From Myxococcus llanfairpwllgwyngyllgogerychwyrndrobwllllantysiliogogogochensis (GTDB taxonomy: Bacteria; Myxococcota; Myxococcia; Myxococcales; Myxococcaceae), in assembly GCF_006636215.1 (NCBI RefSeq), contig NZ_VIFM01000001.1:83579-147578 (forward strand): a DNA stretch of 64,000 bases, in the 5' to 3' direction. Shown here in pieces: positions 42,673 to 50,788 of the stretch (its first letter is position 1; every line of letters starts with the position of its first letter). The position numbers were made by a program, and so were the translations under genes. The notes beneath the pieces were generated by a model. It saw nothing but the letters and a program-made list of their open reading frames with translations, ran no database searches and was not told where the DNA came from.

Positions 42673-43020
42673 ATGGAAACTCCCATCTCGGTCGAGGCGC
42701 TCCTCGCACAAGCCCAGCGGTACGACGGTCAGCCCGTCGCCGTGGAGGGACAGTTCATCGCGATGTTCTCCAAGGCGTTCATCAGCGCGCCGCGAGAGTC
42801 GCTGGAGCTGACGCCCGAGCGGCCCCGAATCCGGCTGGAGTACCCGAACATCGAGGACCGCTGCTTCCAGGTCGTGTCCGCCTACGTGGGGGGCCCCTGG
42901 TACTACAACGACCCCGCCGTCGTGCGCGGCCGGTTCCTCGCGGGGCCGGAGCCTCGGCTGGTGGAGCTCTCGGAGCTCATCATCCGGAGGCCGGACGCCG
43001 AGCACCGGGTGGCACTGTAG
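42673..43020 (+). CDS. Small protein downstream of the toxin: candidate immunity protein
   Basis: A 115-residue acidic cytosolic protein without a signal peptide. METPISVEALLAQAQRYDGQ, VAVEGQFIAMFSKAFIS and VVRGRFLAGPEPRLVELSEL suggest an OB-like small beta-barrel fold. It starts at ATG 42673, only 8 bp after the toxin stop, on the same strand, and is followed by a hairpin. Size, position and acidity are those of toxin-immunity partners. I do not recognise the family. Confidence 0.7.
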   Translation: METPISVEALLAQAQRYDGQPVAVEGQFIAMFSKAFISAPRESLELTPERPRIRLEYPNIEDRCFQVVSAYVGGPWYYNDPAVVRGRFLAGPEPRLVELSELIIRRPDAEHRVAL

Positions 43021-43044
43021 CGTCGGGCTGGACTCGATGATGCG

Positions 43045-43067
43045 CCCGGTACTCGTCGCGAGTCGGG
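43045..43067. terminator. Hairpin after the toxin-immunity pair
   Basis: CCCG-GT-ACTCG (43045-43055) pairs with CGAGT-CGGG (43059-43067) around loop TCG, with a 2-nt bulge. It lies 25 bp after the candidate immunity gene and before the convergent HxlR gene. Confidence 0.5.
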
Positions 43068-43085
43068 TGGGCAGGCCCGATGCGC

Positions 43086-43430
43086 TCAGGCCGCGCGCTG
43101 CAACCGGCGCTTGTACTTCTCACCCCACTCCCGCAGCCCCATCAGCACCGGCTCCAGGGAGCGCCCGAAGGCGGTGAGTTCGTACTCCACGCGCGGCGGC
43201 ACCTCCGCGTAGACGGTGCGCTTCACCAGTCCGTCTTCCTCGAGCTCGCGCAACTGCAAGGTGAGCATCCGCTGGCTGCAGTTCGGCAGCCGCTTGCGCA
43301 GCTCGCCGAAGCGGTGCGTGCCCTTCAACAACCAGTACAGCACCACGCCCTTCCAGCGCCCGCCGATGACGCCCAGGGACGCCTCCACCGCGCAGTTGGT
43401 CTTCGAGTCGTCGTCGCGTTTCCGGGCCAT
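43086..43430 (-). CDS. HxlR family transcriptional regulator
   Basis: A 114-residue winged-helix regulator. C-A-V-E-A-S-L-G-V-I-G-G-R-W-K (Cys ~13) followed by LKGTHRFGELRKRLPNCSQR, LTLQLRELEEDGLVKR and YELTAFGRSLEPVL is the standard HxlR pattern; the Cys is the thiol-stress sensor position in YodB/QorR-type members. It is divergent from a quinone-reductase-like operon, as such sensors often are, and probably represses it until electrophiles or quinones appear. ATG 43430 is chosen; a start at 43457 lies within the operator-like repeats. Confidence 0.88.
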   Translation of the reverse strand: MARKRDDDSKTNCAVEASLGVIGGRWKGVVLYWLLKGTHRFGELRKRLPNCSQRMLTLQLRELEEDGLVKRTVYAEVPPRVEYELTAFGRSLEPVLMGLREWGEKYKRRLQRAA

Positions 43431-43440
43431 GGTTCCCTTT

Positions 43441-43470
43441 TTGTGCGTACTCACCAAACTTGTGCGTACT
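43441..43470. promoter_or_regulatory. Direct repeats in the HxlR / oxidoreductase divergent promoter
   Basis: TTGTGCGTACT occurs at 43441-43451 and 43460-43470 (19-bp period), with a further CGTACG at 43491-43496. GTAC-centred sites are as expected for HxlR dimers. They lie between the divergent starts at 43430 and 43505. Confidence 0.6.
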
Positions 43471-43504
43471 TGCGAAGAAATAACCTGAATCGTACGTCTT
43501 CACC

Positions 43505-44530
43505 ATGAAGACATGGGAGCTGCAGCCGAAGCCGGGGTTTGATGCACTCACGCGGGCCGAGCGCCCCTCGCCCAGCGTGGGCGCGGGTGAGGTGAAGGTG
43601 CGCGTGGAGGCGGTGTCGCTCAACTACCGCGACGTGCTCATCGCGAAGGGCGCCGAGAAGAACCTCAAGTCACCGCGCGTGCCCACCTCCGATGGCGCCG
43701 GCGAGGTCATCGAGGTGGGTCCTGGCGTCACGCGCTGGAAGGCAGGCGACCGGGTGATGGCCAACTTCTTCCCTCACTGGGTCGACGGCGAGCTGAGCGA
43801 CGCGCACCACGCCAGCGCGCTCGGCGGCAGCGGGGTGGACGGCATGCTTCGCGAAGAGGTGGTGCTGCCGGAGCACAGCTGGGTGCGAATCCCAGCGGGG
43901 TACTCGTTCGAGGAGGCCTCGACGCTCCCCTGCGCCGGGCTCACCGCGTGGCAGGCGCTGTTCGAGGTCACGTCGCTCCGGCCGGGTGAGACGGTGCTGC
44001 TCCAGGGCTCCGGTGGCGTCTCGGTGTTCGCGCTGCAGCTCGCGAAGGCCGCCGGCGCGCGCGTGCTGATGACATCGAGCAGCGCGGACAAGGCGGCGAG
44101 GCTGCGCGAGCTCGGCGCCGAGGAGGTCATCGACTACCGGGCCGAGGCGAAGTGGGGCGAGCGGGCGAAGGCGCTCACCGGCGGGCGCGGCGTGGACCTC
44201 GTGGTCGACGTCGGTGGCCAGGCCACCTTCGACCAGTCCTCCGCGGCGCTGCGCTACGGCGGCACGATGAGCATGCTCGGCGTACTCACCGGCGGACGGG
44301 GCGAGGTGAACCTGCACTCGGTCTTCTACCGGCGGCAGACCGTGCACGGCGTCTACGTCGGCTCGGTCTCGATGTTCGAACGCTTCGTCGCGGCGCTCGA
44401 GCACACCCGCATCAGGCCCGTCATCGACCGCGTGTTCGGCTTCGACGATGCCCGCGCCGCCTGGGAGCACCTCGCGAGCGGCCAGCACCTGGGCAAGGTC
44501 GTCGTGAGCCGCGCCGGGAGGACGTCATGA
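43505..44530 (+). CDS. NAD(P)-dependent alcohol dehydrogenase / quinone reductase (MDR superfamily)
   Basis: A 341-residue cytosolic oxidoreductase of the medium-chain superfamily. The Rossmann signature is LLQGSGGVSVFALQLAKAAG, with GERAKALTGGRGVDLVVDVG and a C-terminal GKVVVSRAGR. LNYRDVLIAKG and the missing structural-zinc cysteines fit the zinc-free quinone-oxidoreductase-like branch. It uses NAD(P)H to reduce quinones or enals. Its stop overlaps the start of the flavodoxin-like reductase (ATGA at 44527-44530); both lie behind the HxlR-controlled promoter. Confidence 0.88.
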   Translation: MKTWELQPKPGFDALTRAERPSPSVGAGEVKVRVEAVSLNYRDVLIAKGAEKNLKSPRVPTSDGAGEVIEVGPGVTRWKAGDRVMANFFPHWVDGELSDAHHASALGGSGVDGMLREEVVLPEHSWVRIPAGYSFEEASTLPCAGLTAWQALFEVTSLRPGETVLLQGSGGVSVFALQLAKAAGARVLMTSSSADKAARLRELGAEEVIDYRAEAKWGERAKALTGGRGVDLVVDVGGQATFDQSSAALRYGGTMSMLGVLTGGRGEVNLHSVFYRRQTVHGVYVGSVSMFERFVAALEHTRIRPVIDRVFGFDDARAAWEHLASGQHLGKVVVSRAGRTS

Positions 44531-45360
44531 ACGTCCTGCTGGTCTATGCCCACCCCGAACCGCGTTCACTCAACGGGGCGCTGAAGGACCTCGCCGTGAA
44601 CCACCTGACCGCGCTGGGTCACGAGGTCCGCGTCTCCGACCTCTACGCCATGGGGTGGAAGGCGGTCGCCGATGGCGCTGATTTCCTGAACCATGATGCC
44701 AGGGAGCGACTGTCCTATGTGGGAGCGTCGAAGCACGCCTTCGCCAACGGCTCTCAGAGCCCGGACATCGAGGCCGAGCAGGAGAAGCTGCTCTGGGCCG
44801 ATGCCGTGCTCTTCCAGTTCCCGATGTGGTGGTTCTCGATGCCGGCCATCCTGAAGGGTTGGATTGACCGGGTCTTCGCCTACGGTTTCGCCTACGGCGT
44901 GGGCGAACACGGAGGCGAGCGCTGGGGCGACCGCTATGGCGAGGGCACACTGGTGGGCCGCCGCGCCATGCTGTCCGTCACGATTGGCGGGCGCGCGCCG
45001 CACTACACCGAGCGAGGCGTCAACGGCGCCCTGGATGACCTCCTCTTCCCCATCCAGCACGGGGTCCTCTTCTATCCCGGCATGGAGGTCCTGCCGCCAT
45101 TCACGGCGTATCACGTGGACCGGCTGACAGAAGAGCAGTGGCCGTCCATCGCGGCGGCGTTCAAGGCGCGGCTGGACGGCTTGTTCACCGATGACGTCAT
45201 CCCGTTCCGGAGGCAGAACGGTGGCCACTACGACACCCAGCAGGTGCTCAAGCCCGGCCTCGGGCACGCGGCCTCCGGCACCAGCATCCACCTGGTCAAA
45301 CCGGGCGAGCCGGAGCAACTGCCAGTCGAGGTGAGCCCGCGCGCGACGGGAACGCGCTGA
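44527..45360 (+). CDS. NAD(P)H dehydrogenase (quinone), flavodoxin-like fold
   Basis: A 277-residue FMN/FAD-binding oxidoreductase. MNVLLVYAHPEPRSLNGALK, DLYAMGWKAVAD, then LLWADAVLFQFPMWWFSMPA and ILKGWIDRVFAYGFAYG match NQO1/MdaB-like two-electron quinone reductases, which avoid semiquinone radicals. It is translationally coupled to the MDR reductase, supporting a quinone/electrophile detoxification operon under the HxlR sensor. Confidence 0.9.
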   Translation: MNVLLVYAHPEPRSLNGALKDLAVNHLTALGHEVRVSDLYAMGWKAVADGADFLNHDARERLSYVGASKHAFANGSQSPDIEAEQEKLLWADAVLFQFPMWWFSMPAILKGWIDRVFAYGFAYGVGEHGGERWGDRYGEGTLVGRRAMLSVTIGGRAPHYTERGVNGALDDLLFPIQHGVLFYPGMEVLPPFTAYHVDRLTEEQWPSIAAAFKARLDGLFTDDVIPFRRQNGGHYDTQQVLKPGLGHAASGTSIHLVKPGEPEQLPVEVSPRATGTR

Positions 45361-45392
45361 GCACTCGCCCGGAGCGAGCGACGACGTCCAGG

Positions 45393-46220
45393 TCAGCTGA
45401 AGGTCGTGGTCAGGTTCAACGGACCCGCGGGGACGCCCACATCGCGGCCCGCGGGGTCATCCGAGGGCGTCTGCCAGGCGTTGGCCTGCGTCACGGTCGC
45501 GCCCCCGGCGTCGTTCTTGATGGACATGTTTCCATTGTGGCCCGCGGGGCTGATTTGACTGGTGTCGTAGCCGCTCCAGCCCGTGCCCGCGTTCGCGAAC
45601 GTCGCCTCTCCCCAGGTCTGACCTGAGTTCGCGCCGGGATTCGCCGTACCATCCCTGGACACGCACCACGCCACGCTGCTGTTGGTGTCGAACGCCACGA
45701 CCTGCGACTGGCCGGGCTGCAGCGTGAAGGTCTTCGGCGTGCTCTTGTCGAAGTTCTGCCCATCATTCGGGCCACCGTTCTCGCCCGCCTTGTTCCAGAG
45801 GGTGACGGTCTGCGGCTGGCCCGTGTTGTTGGTGAACGTGTTCGTGTACTTGTACTGGCTCTTCTGGCCCGGGTCGATGAGCAGCATGTTGCTGTTGTAG
45901 GGTGAGCCGACGTTGTTGCGGCTCAACCACGGCTCACTCGGGTTCGCCTGCTGCGTGGACCCAGCGGAGGGCGCGCCGAAGCCGGGCCCCGCGTCACTGG
46001 TTGATGAAGCCCCCGAGGGCACGCCCGCCGCGCGAGAGCTTCCTGGCCGGGTCGGGGCCGGCTCGAAGGAGTCCGTCATGAGCTTCTGCCACACGTCGTT
46101 GCGCGGCTGGCGCGCGGCAGTGCTCTCCACTCCCTGGACCGGAGCCGAGACGGGCTGGCTGGTGGAAGTGCCCGCGTGGGGAAGGGAGAAGCAGAAGCGA
46201 TTGAGGACCGAGATGGACAT
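45393..46220 (-). CDS. Ser/Pro/Gly-rich protein with a C-terminal beta domain, unknown function
   Basis: A 275-residue protein I do not recognise. ATG 46220 begins MSISVLNRFCFSLPHAGTS, followed by ~100 residues of low-complexity Ser/Pro/Ala/Gly sequence, then a ~170-residue Asn/Gly/Thr-rich beta domain (PYNSNMLLIDPGQKSQYKYT, FTLQPGQSQVVAFDTNSSVA, NAGTGWSGYDTSQISPAGHN). No Sec signal is seen; the layout resembles effectors delivered by a secretion system, but no homology can be named. An N-terminal hydrophobic extension to a TTG at 46343 is possible but has no Shine-Dalgarno. It is convergent with the quinone reductase operon. Confidence 0.65.
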   Translation of the reverse strand: MSISVLNRFCFSLPHAGTSTSQPVSAPVQGVESTAARQPRNDVWQKLMTDSFEPAPTRPGSSRAAGVPSGASSTSDAGPGFGAPSAGSTQQANPSEPWLSRNNVGSPYNSNMLLIDPGQKSQYKYTNTFTNNTGQPQTVTLWNKAGENGGPNDGQNFDKSTPKTFTLQPGQSQVVAFDTNSSVAWCVSRDGTANPGANSGQTWGEATFANAGTGWSGYDTSQISPAGHNGNMSIKNDAGGATVTQANAWQTPSDDPAGRDVGVPAGPLNLTTTFS

Positions 46221-46466
46221 TTCAGACCCGGGGAAGCCGAAGAGTGGGGGCAAGCCCAGGGAGGACACCCAGGCCGCCATGGCGAGGCACGCGGGGGCAT
46301 AGAGCAGGACGCATGCCACCCCGCCGGCCCCATCACCCACCAAGGGCGTGGCGCTCCTCCTCGTGGGAGATCAAGCACTTGGGGCGGACGCACGCGACAG
46401 CTCAGCCCGCTCGACACCGAGGAGCCCGATGACGGCATTCATCCCCCTGATGTCCCGTGTCATCAG

Positions 46467-47387
46467 CTACTCGTGAGCGCGGGTTGCCCGCTGCTTCGCC
46501 GACGGGGCCGTCGAGCCGTGCTTCATCACCCAGTCCAGCACCCGGCGCGCCCGCGTGGAGAGCTGCCGGCGTGAGGGATACACCGCGAAGACGTCTCGCG
46601 GCTCCAGGGTATGCCCCTTCACGGTGAGCGACACGAGCGCGGTGCCTTGCTGCTCGACCATCTCCCTGATTCCGCTGACCACGCCCAGCCCCTCCTGGGC
46701 AGCGGCCAGGGCCACCCGGGGGTCATTCACCGTGACGCGAACATCCCTGGGTCGGACTTCTTCGACTCGGCCGTCGCGGCGGCGCAGACGCCAGACACCT
46801 TGAGGCTGCGAGAGCACCGCTGGCACGTCCTGGAGCTCCTCCCGGGTCAGCAGGGTTCGCCCCTTCAAGACATCTTGCACGAAGCGTGGGGAGGCCACGA
46901 ACACCGACTCGATGCTCCACAACCGTCGGGCCACCAGCTCGGCGTCGAGGATGGGGCCGACTCGGAAGGCGATGTCGAAACCCTCCTCCACCAGGTCCAC
47001 CTTCGAATTGGTGAGCAGCAGCTCCACGTCCACACGGGGATGCCGGGCCATGAAGGAGAACAACAAGGGGGCGATCCGCTGAGCTCCGGACGTCACGGGC
47101 GCTGTCATCCGCAACCTGCCCGCGGGCTCCTCCTCCCGGTCCATGGTCTGGTCGAGCACTTCGCCCAGCTGGTCCAGGAGCGGTCCCGCGCGCTCCAGCA
47201 GTCGAGCCCCCTCCAGCGTCAACCCGACCCTCCGCGAGGTGCGCTGGAGGAGCCGAGTCCCAAGCGATTCCTCCAGGAGCGCCACCCGACGGCTCACCGT
47301 GCTGGTGGGAATGCCCAGGCGCCTCGCGGCCTCCACGAAGCTCAGCTGCCGTGCCACGGCCACGAAGAGTCGCAGGTTCTCGCTCAT
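46467..47387 (-). CDS. LysR family transcriptional regulator
   Basis: A 306-residue regulator. The N-terminal HTH (VAVARQLSFVEAARRLGIPT, then STVSRRVALLEESLGTRLLQ, RTSRRVGLT) is standard LysR; the rest is the periplasmic-binding-protein-like effector domain (GRLRMTAPVTSGAQRIAPLL, LVEEGFDIAFRVGPILDAEL). I chose the third of three in-frame ATGs (47387) because GGATGG lies 7 nt upstream; 47393 and 47402 are alternatives. It is divergent from the SDR gene at 47464, its likely target, with a palindrome (47392-47407) in the gap. Confidence 0.88.
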   Translation of the reverse strand: MSENLRLFVAVARQLSFVEAARRLGIPTSTVSRRVALLEESLGTRLLQRTSRRVGLTLEGARLLERAGPLLDQLGEVLDQTMDREEEPAGRLRMTAPVTSGAQRIAPLLFSFMARHPRVDVELLLTNSKVDLVEEGFDIAFRVGPILDAELVARRLWSIESVFVASPRFVQDVLKGRTLLTREELQDVPAVLSQPQGVWRLRRRDGRVEEVRPRDVRVTVNDPRVALAAAQEGLGVVSGIREMVEQQGTALVSLTVKGHTLEPRDVFAVYPSRRQLSTRARRVLDWVMKHGSTAPSAKQRATRAHE

Positions 47388-47391
47388 CATC

Positions 47392-47407
47392 ATCCCATCC
47401 ATGGGAT
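47392..47407. promoter_or_regulatory. Palindrome in the LysR / SDR divergent region
   Basis: ATCCCAT-CC-ATGGGAT is a perfect 7-2-7 inverted repeat next to the LysR start; TTTCATCCCGT at 47416-47426 repeats one arm. It is a candidate LysR or RNA-polymerase-blocking autoregulation site. Confidence 0.45.
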
Positions 47408-47463
47408 GGAGTCTTTCATTTCATCCCGTGGTTGCAATCGTCTTCGAGCGCTAGTCATGCGTC

Positions 47464-48180
47464 ATGACCCTCGAACAACAACATGTCGTGGTGGTGGGAG
47501 GCTCCTCGGGCATCGGGCTCGGAGTGGCCCAGGCGGCGCTGGAGCAAGGCGCTCGTGTGACGCTCGTGAGCCGTTCCCCTGAAAAGCTGGCCCAAGCCGC
47601 CGAGCAGCTCGGGAGCCCGGACCGTGTGCGCACCGTCTCAGCCGATGCAACCGAGGAGGACGCGGTGCGCCGGCTCTTCGAAGTGCTCCCCCCGGTGAAC
47701 CACGTGGTCGTCACGGCGGTGGAGGCTCGCTACCTTCCCATCAAGGAGATGGATTTCGCCGCCGCGCGCCGCATCATCGACTCCAAGCTCATGGCCGCGT
47801 TCCATGTCGCGAAGCATGCGCGGCTCCAGCCCGGCGGCTCGCTCGTCTTCACCACGGGAATCGCCTCGGTGCGCCCCATGAAGAACGGCTCTGTCATCGC
47901 GGCGGTGAACGGCGCCATCGAGTCCGCCGTGCGAGCCTGGGCCTTGGAGCTCGCGCCGGTGCGAGTGAACGTCCTGTCGCCCGGCTGGATTGACACCCCC
48001 GTCTGGGACGCGGTCGCGGGGGACGCCAAGGGCCCGCTCCTCGAACAACACGCGCGCCGGCTCCCTGTGGGACGCATCGGCACCACCACCGACACGGGCC
48101 ATGCCGCGGTGTTCCTGATGAGCAACGGGTTCACCACGGGAGAGGTGCTGCACGTGGATGGTGGACATCCGCTGGTCTGA
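47464..48180 (+). CDS. Short-chain dehydrogenase/reductase fold protein lacking the YxxxK pair
   Basis: A 238-residue Rossmann-fold protein. The cofactor motif is VVVVGGSSGIGLGVAQAAL (TGxxxGIG-type), with ADATEEDAVRRLFEVL and the substrate-binding end VNVLSPGWIDTPVWD and GEVLHVDGGHPLV. Where typical SDRs have Y-x-x-x-K, this protein has VIAAVNGAIESAVRAWALEL, with Ala and Gly, so the standard catalytic Tyr and Lys are missing, as in some divergent SDRs. It may therefore bind NAD(P) without acting as a normal reductase. It is divergent from a LysR regulator. Confidence 0.8.
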   Translation: MTLEQQHVVVVGGSSGIGLGVAQAALEQGARVTLVSRSPEKLAQAAEQLGSPDRVRTVSADATEEDAVRRLFEVLPPVNHVVVTAVEARYLPIKEMDFAAARRIIDSKLMAAFHVAKHARLQPGGSLVFTTGIASVRPMKNGSVIAAVNGAIESAVRAWALELAPVRVNVLSPGWIDTPVWDAVAGDAKGPLLEQHARRLPVGRIGTTTDTGHAAVFLMSNGFTTGEVLHVDGGHPLV

Positions 48181-48700
48181 CCACGGCCCGCCAGGCCAGT
48201 GGACCTTCCTCCCCCGCTCAGACGTCAGTTCGAGGTCCCTCCATCGGCACCGTCCGAGAAGGAGCTCCCAGCAGCGTGTGAGCAGCCGTTGAACGCGGTG
48301 GGGCTCGAGGAGGAGAGCCTCCTGGCCCACCCGCTCTGGAAGGAGTGGTTCGCGGGGAGTGGGCTCCAGGACCCAGTGTTGGCTCTCGGCCATCCGCAAG
48401 CCTTTCAGGAGGATTGCCTCAGGACTTCGCGGGCCGGAGCTTCAATTCCGGTGTCCCCTTCACCTCTTTCAAGGACTCTTCGCATGGGCGCGATTTCCAC
48501 GAAGGATGGCAGGCAGCCCTTCGACGAGGACCGCGGACAGGGGCGCCCCATCGAGTCCTCGCACGCCAGGCTCCCCGCCGGAGCGGCCTGACACACTTCC
48601 AGCAGTTCGACATCCCGACGCCGACGCGCCACGAGGACGTTGAGCGACCCGTCCCGTCGAGCCTCGGTATCTCAGTTCACCTTTCGTGGGGGGTCAGCCA
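48181..48700. other. Intergenic stretch, possible degraded coding sequence
   Basis: No gene is supported in these 520 bases. A plus-strand segment (~48230-48420) has coding-like third positions and reads ...EEESLLAHPLWKEWFAGSGL..., but the frame then breaks down and shifts. It could be a degraded gene remnant; no terminator was identified. Confidence 0.3.
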
Positions 48701-50014
48701 ATGCGGAATCGACAATCATGGTGGTGTGGGGCCGCGGTGATGATGACGGTCCTGGTGCCGGCAGCGGCGCGGGCCTTCGCCGAGGACGTGTGCTACCCGA
48801 AGGGCTCGGGGACGGTGGCGAACTGCACGACGTTGCCCAAGAGCTGCTCTCTCAGGGAGCCGACGAGCCCCCGGTGCCGCGCCGAGGCGCTGGAGGTGCT
48901 CCTCTCGGCCCCGAACAAGTTCGACGGAGGGCGGAGCGTCGTCCATTCCGACGCCACCTACCTCATGGCGCGGGCTGTGGGCTTCTCCTTCTCCGATGCC
49001 TATTGGATTGCGGCCTACGACGAGGCGACCGACCTCGGTCAATTCATCCCGCGAGACATTTACGGGCAGCCCGTGCCGGGTGCGGCGGACCTGACCACGG
49101 TCGACGTCAGTGGACTGGTGCGCACCAACCTCAGCACGGGAGGCGTGCTCTACCACTACCTGGCGCCCTACAACGGCGTGCTGGCGGTGCCGCCCACGGG
49201 GGTGAATGGGCTCGCGCCCGAGCTCGATGACGCGGACACCGAGGTGATGCTCGCCCACACGCGTGCATGGGCGATGGAGGGCGCGGGCGCCGCCGCGCCG
49301 TTGTGCACCGCGGGCCTGACGGTGGCGAGCCCCCGGGGAGACCTCGCGACCGGCTCGGCCTGCTACACCGACAAGGGCGGCGAGTCGGTGGAGGTGAAGG
49401 GGCTCATCGGCCTGTACGACGACCTGGCGATTCCCTTCACCCTCTCCACGGGGGAGCAGGTCATCTCCGTCTCTTCCGACAGCGGCACGCCTCCCGTGCT
49501 CTCCCATCAATTCGACACCTGGGTGGGTGGCAGCGCGTCCCATGTGGCGGATGCGCGGCTCGGCATCCACCTGCACGCGCTGGCGGACCGCATCTCCCAC
49601 CACGTCTGCACGGACCGCGCGGAGTTCGTCGGCCCCGTTGGCGTCGACGGTAACTTCCACGAGGACTTCACGGGCCATGAATGTGGCCAGGGGCTCCATT
49701 CCCTCCGGCACCTGTATGAGATTGGCGTCGACTTCTCCAAGCTCAGCCCGCAGGACCGCACCACGGCCGCCACGCTCTCCGCTGTCTATGACGAACTGGT
49801 GGTCTTCGCTCGACTGAGGGGGGTGCTCATCCCCGCCGCGACGGAGCCCGCCTTCAAGGCGGCGTTGATCAACGGGCAGCTCCTGCCCGCGATGCAAACG
49901 CCTGAAGTGCTGTCTCGGCTCGCCAGGCTCAGCGCCACGGCCTGTGGACGGGGCTGGTCGCCGTTCCCCGGGTCACCGAGCTGCCCGCGAACCACTCCCG
50001 AACCAGAGGAGTGA
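48701..50014 (+). CDS. Secreted His/Asp-rich helical protein, possibly zinc phospholipase C-like
   Basis: A 437-residue exported protein with a signal peptide (residues 1-~26, ending PAAARAFA). Several His/Asp pairs appear in helices: VVHSDATYLMARAVGFSFSD, YWIAAYDEATDLGQF, LGIHLHALADRISHHVCTDR and FHEDFTGHECGQGLHSLRHL. This spacing resembles zinc-dependent phospholipase C/S1-P1-type sites, but it is a pattern match only. Six or more Cys suggest disulfides. ATG 48701 follows a G-run. It is convergent with the small lipoprotein gene at 50122. Function is unproven. Confidence 0.7.
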   Translation: MRNRQSWWCGAAVMMTVLVPAAARAFAEDVCYPKGSGTVANCTTLPKSCSLREPTSPRCRAEALEVLLSAPNKFDGGRSVVHSDATYLMARAVGFSFSDAYWIAAYDEATDLGQFIPRDIYGQPVPGAADLTTVDVSGLVRTNLSTGGVLYHYLAPYNGVLAVPPTGVNGLAPELDDADTEVMLAHTRAWAMEGAGAAAPLCTAGLTVASPRGDLATGSACYTDKGGESVEVKGLIGLYDDLAIPFTLSTGEQVISVSSDSGTPPVLSHQFDTWVGGSASHVADARLGIHLHALADRISHHVCTDRAEFVGPVGVDGNFHEDFTGHECGQGLHSLRHLYEIGVDFSKLSPQDRTTAATLSAVYDELVVFARLRGVLIPAATEPAFKAALINGQLLPAMQTPEVLSRLARLSATACGRGWSPFPGSPSCPRTTPEPEE

Positions 50015-50121
50015 GCAGCGCCCGGGGAGGGGCGTGTCCCGCTTCGCGCCTCTCCCTGGAACGCCTCGTGCCTGCTCGGAGGCGACCGCGCATCCGCCGA
50101 CTCCGAGCTTCAACAGGACGG

Positions 50122-50415
50122 CTACGGGCAGATGAAACGGATGTCCGTATAGTAGGGCGTCACCTGGCCCGACACCGTGATGTACCCCTCACAGTCGTAG
50201 TGCCAGGCCCCGGCCCAGGTCGTCTTGGTCGCGCTGGTGTAATAGGTCCGGTGCTCGCCGTACCGAACTTCTCCGCCGGGCGGCTCTGAGTGCTGCTCCA
50301 CCGTGCTCACCTCGGCCGCGGGAGTTGCCTCCTCGGACTGCTCCGGGGGCGGTCCACCGCAAGCGCTGACCAGCAGCGCGGACATCCCAACGACCCAACG
50401 GGACAGCGTCATCAT
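50122..50415 (-). CDS. Small lipoprotein, DUF6289-like
   Basis: A 97-residue lipoprotein with lipobox LLVSAC (Cys ~19). A Ser/Glu/Pro-rich spacer is followed by HRTYYTSATKTTWAGAWHYD and CEGYITVSGQVTPYYTDIRF, the short beta-motif with Y-Y-S/T and Cys common in DUF6289-type secreted myxobacterial peptides. AAGGAG precedes ATG 50415, and TACAAT further upstream may be the -10. A related protein is encoded at 59294-59554. Confidence 0.7.
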   Translation of the reverse strand: MMTLSRWVVGMSALLVSACGGPPPEQSEEATPAAEVSTVEQHSEPPGGEVRYGEHRTYYTSATKTTWAGAWHYDCEGYITVSGQVTPYYTDIRFICP

Positions 50416-50788
50416 GAACTCCTTGTGACAAGTATCGATGTTTCAATTGTAACCCTAGCAAGGTCCATCATCGGGCGTCCATCCAGCGCCAGCCTCTCGC
50501 CGCGGAGGGTGGCTCGTGGCCAGCCGCGAAGAGGTCCTGCTGTCGACGGAGAACAAGAACGTCGTGCGCGTGATACCCGTGCGCGAGACTGACACTCCAC
50601 AATCCCTCACATGTGGCGCTCAACTCCGGAGCGGACGTACCGCGCGACTCGAATGTTCGCCCAGGCGTGCGGTTCCTTCGACACAAACCGGGACGGATGT
50701 CCTCGCCTGGACGGAGGGCCTGTCAGCCCGATGAACCAGGCGGCCACGTCGTCTTGGGCACACCGTGGCCGTGTGCGATGCTTTGCCC
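50416..50788. other. Intergenic stretch without a recognised gene
   Basis: These 373 bases separate the divergent small lipoprotein and molybdenum hydroxylase genes. A possible -10 element (TACAAT on the minus strand, near 50443-50448) serves the lipoprotein. No palindrome, repeat or coding frame with convincing codon bias was found. Confidence 0.4.
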
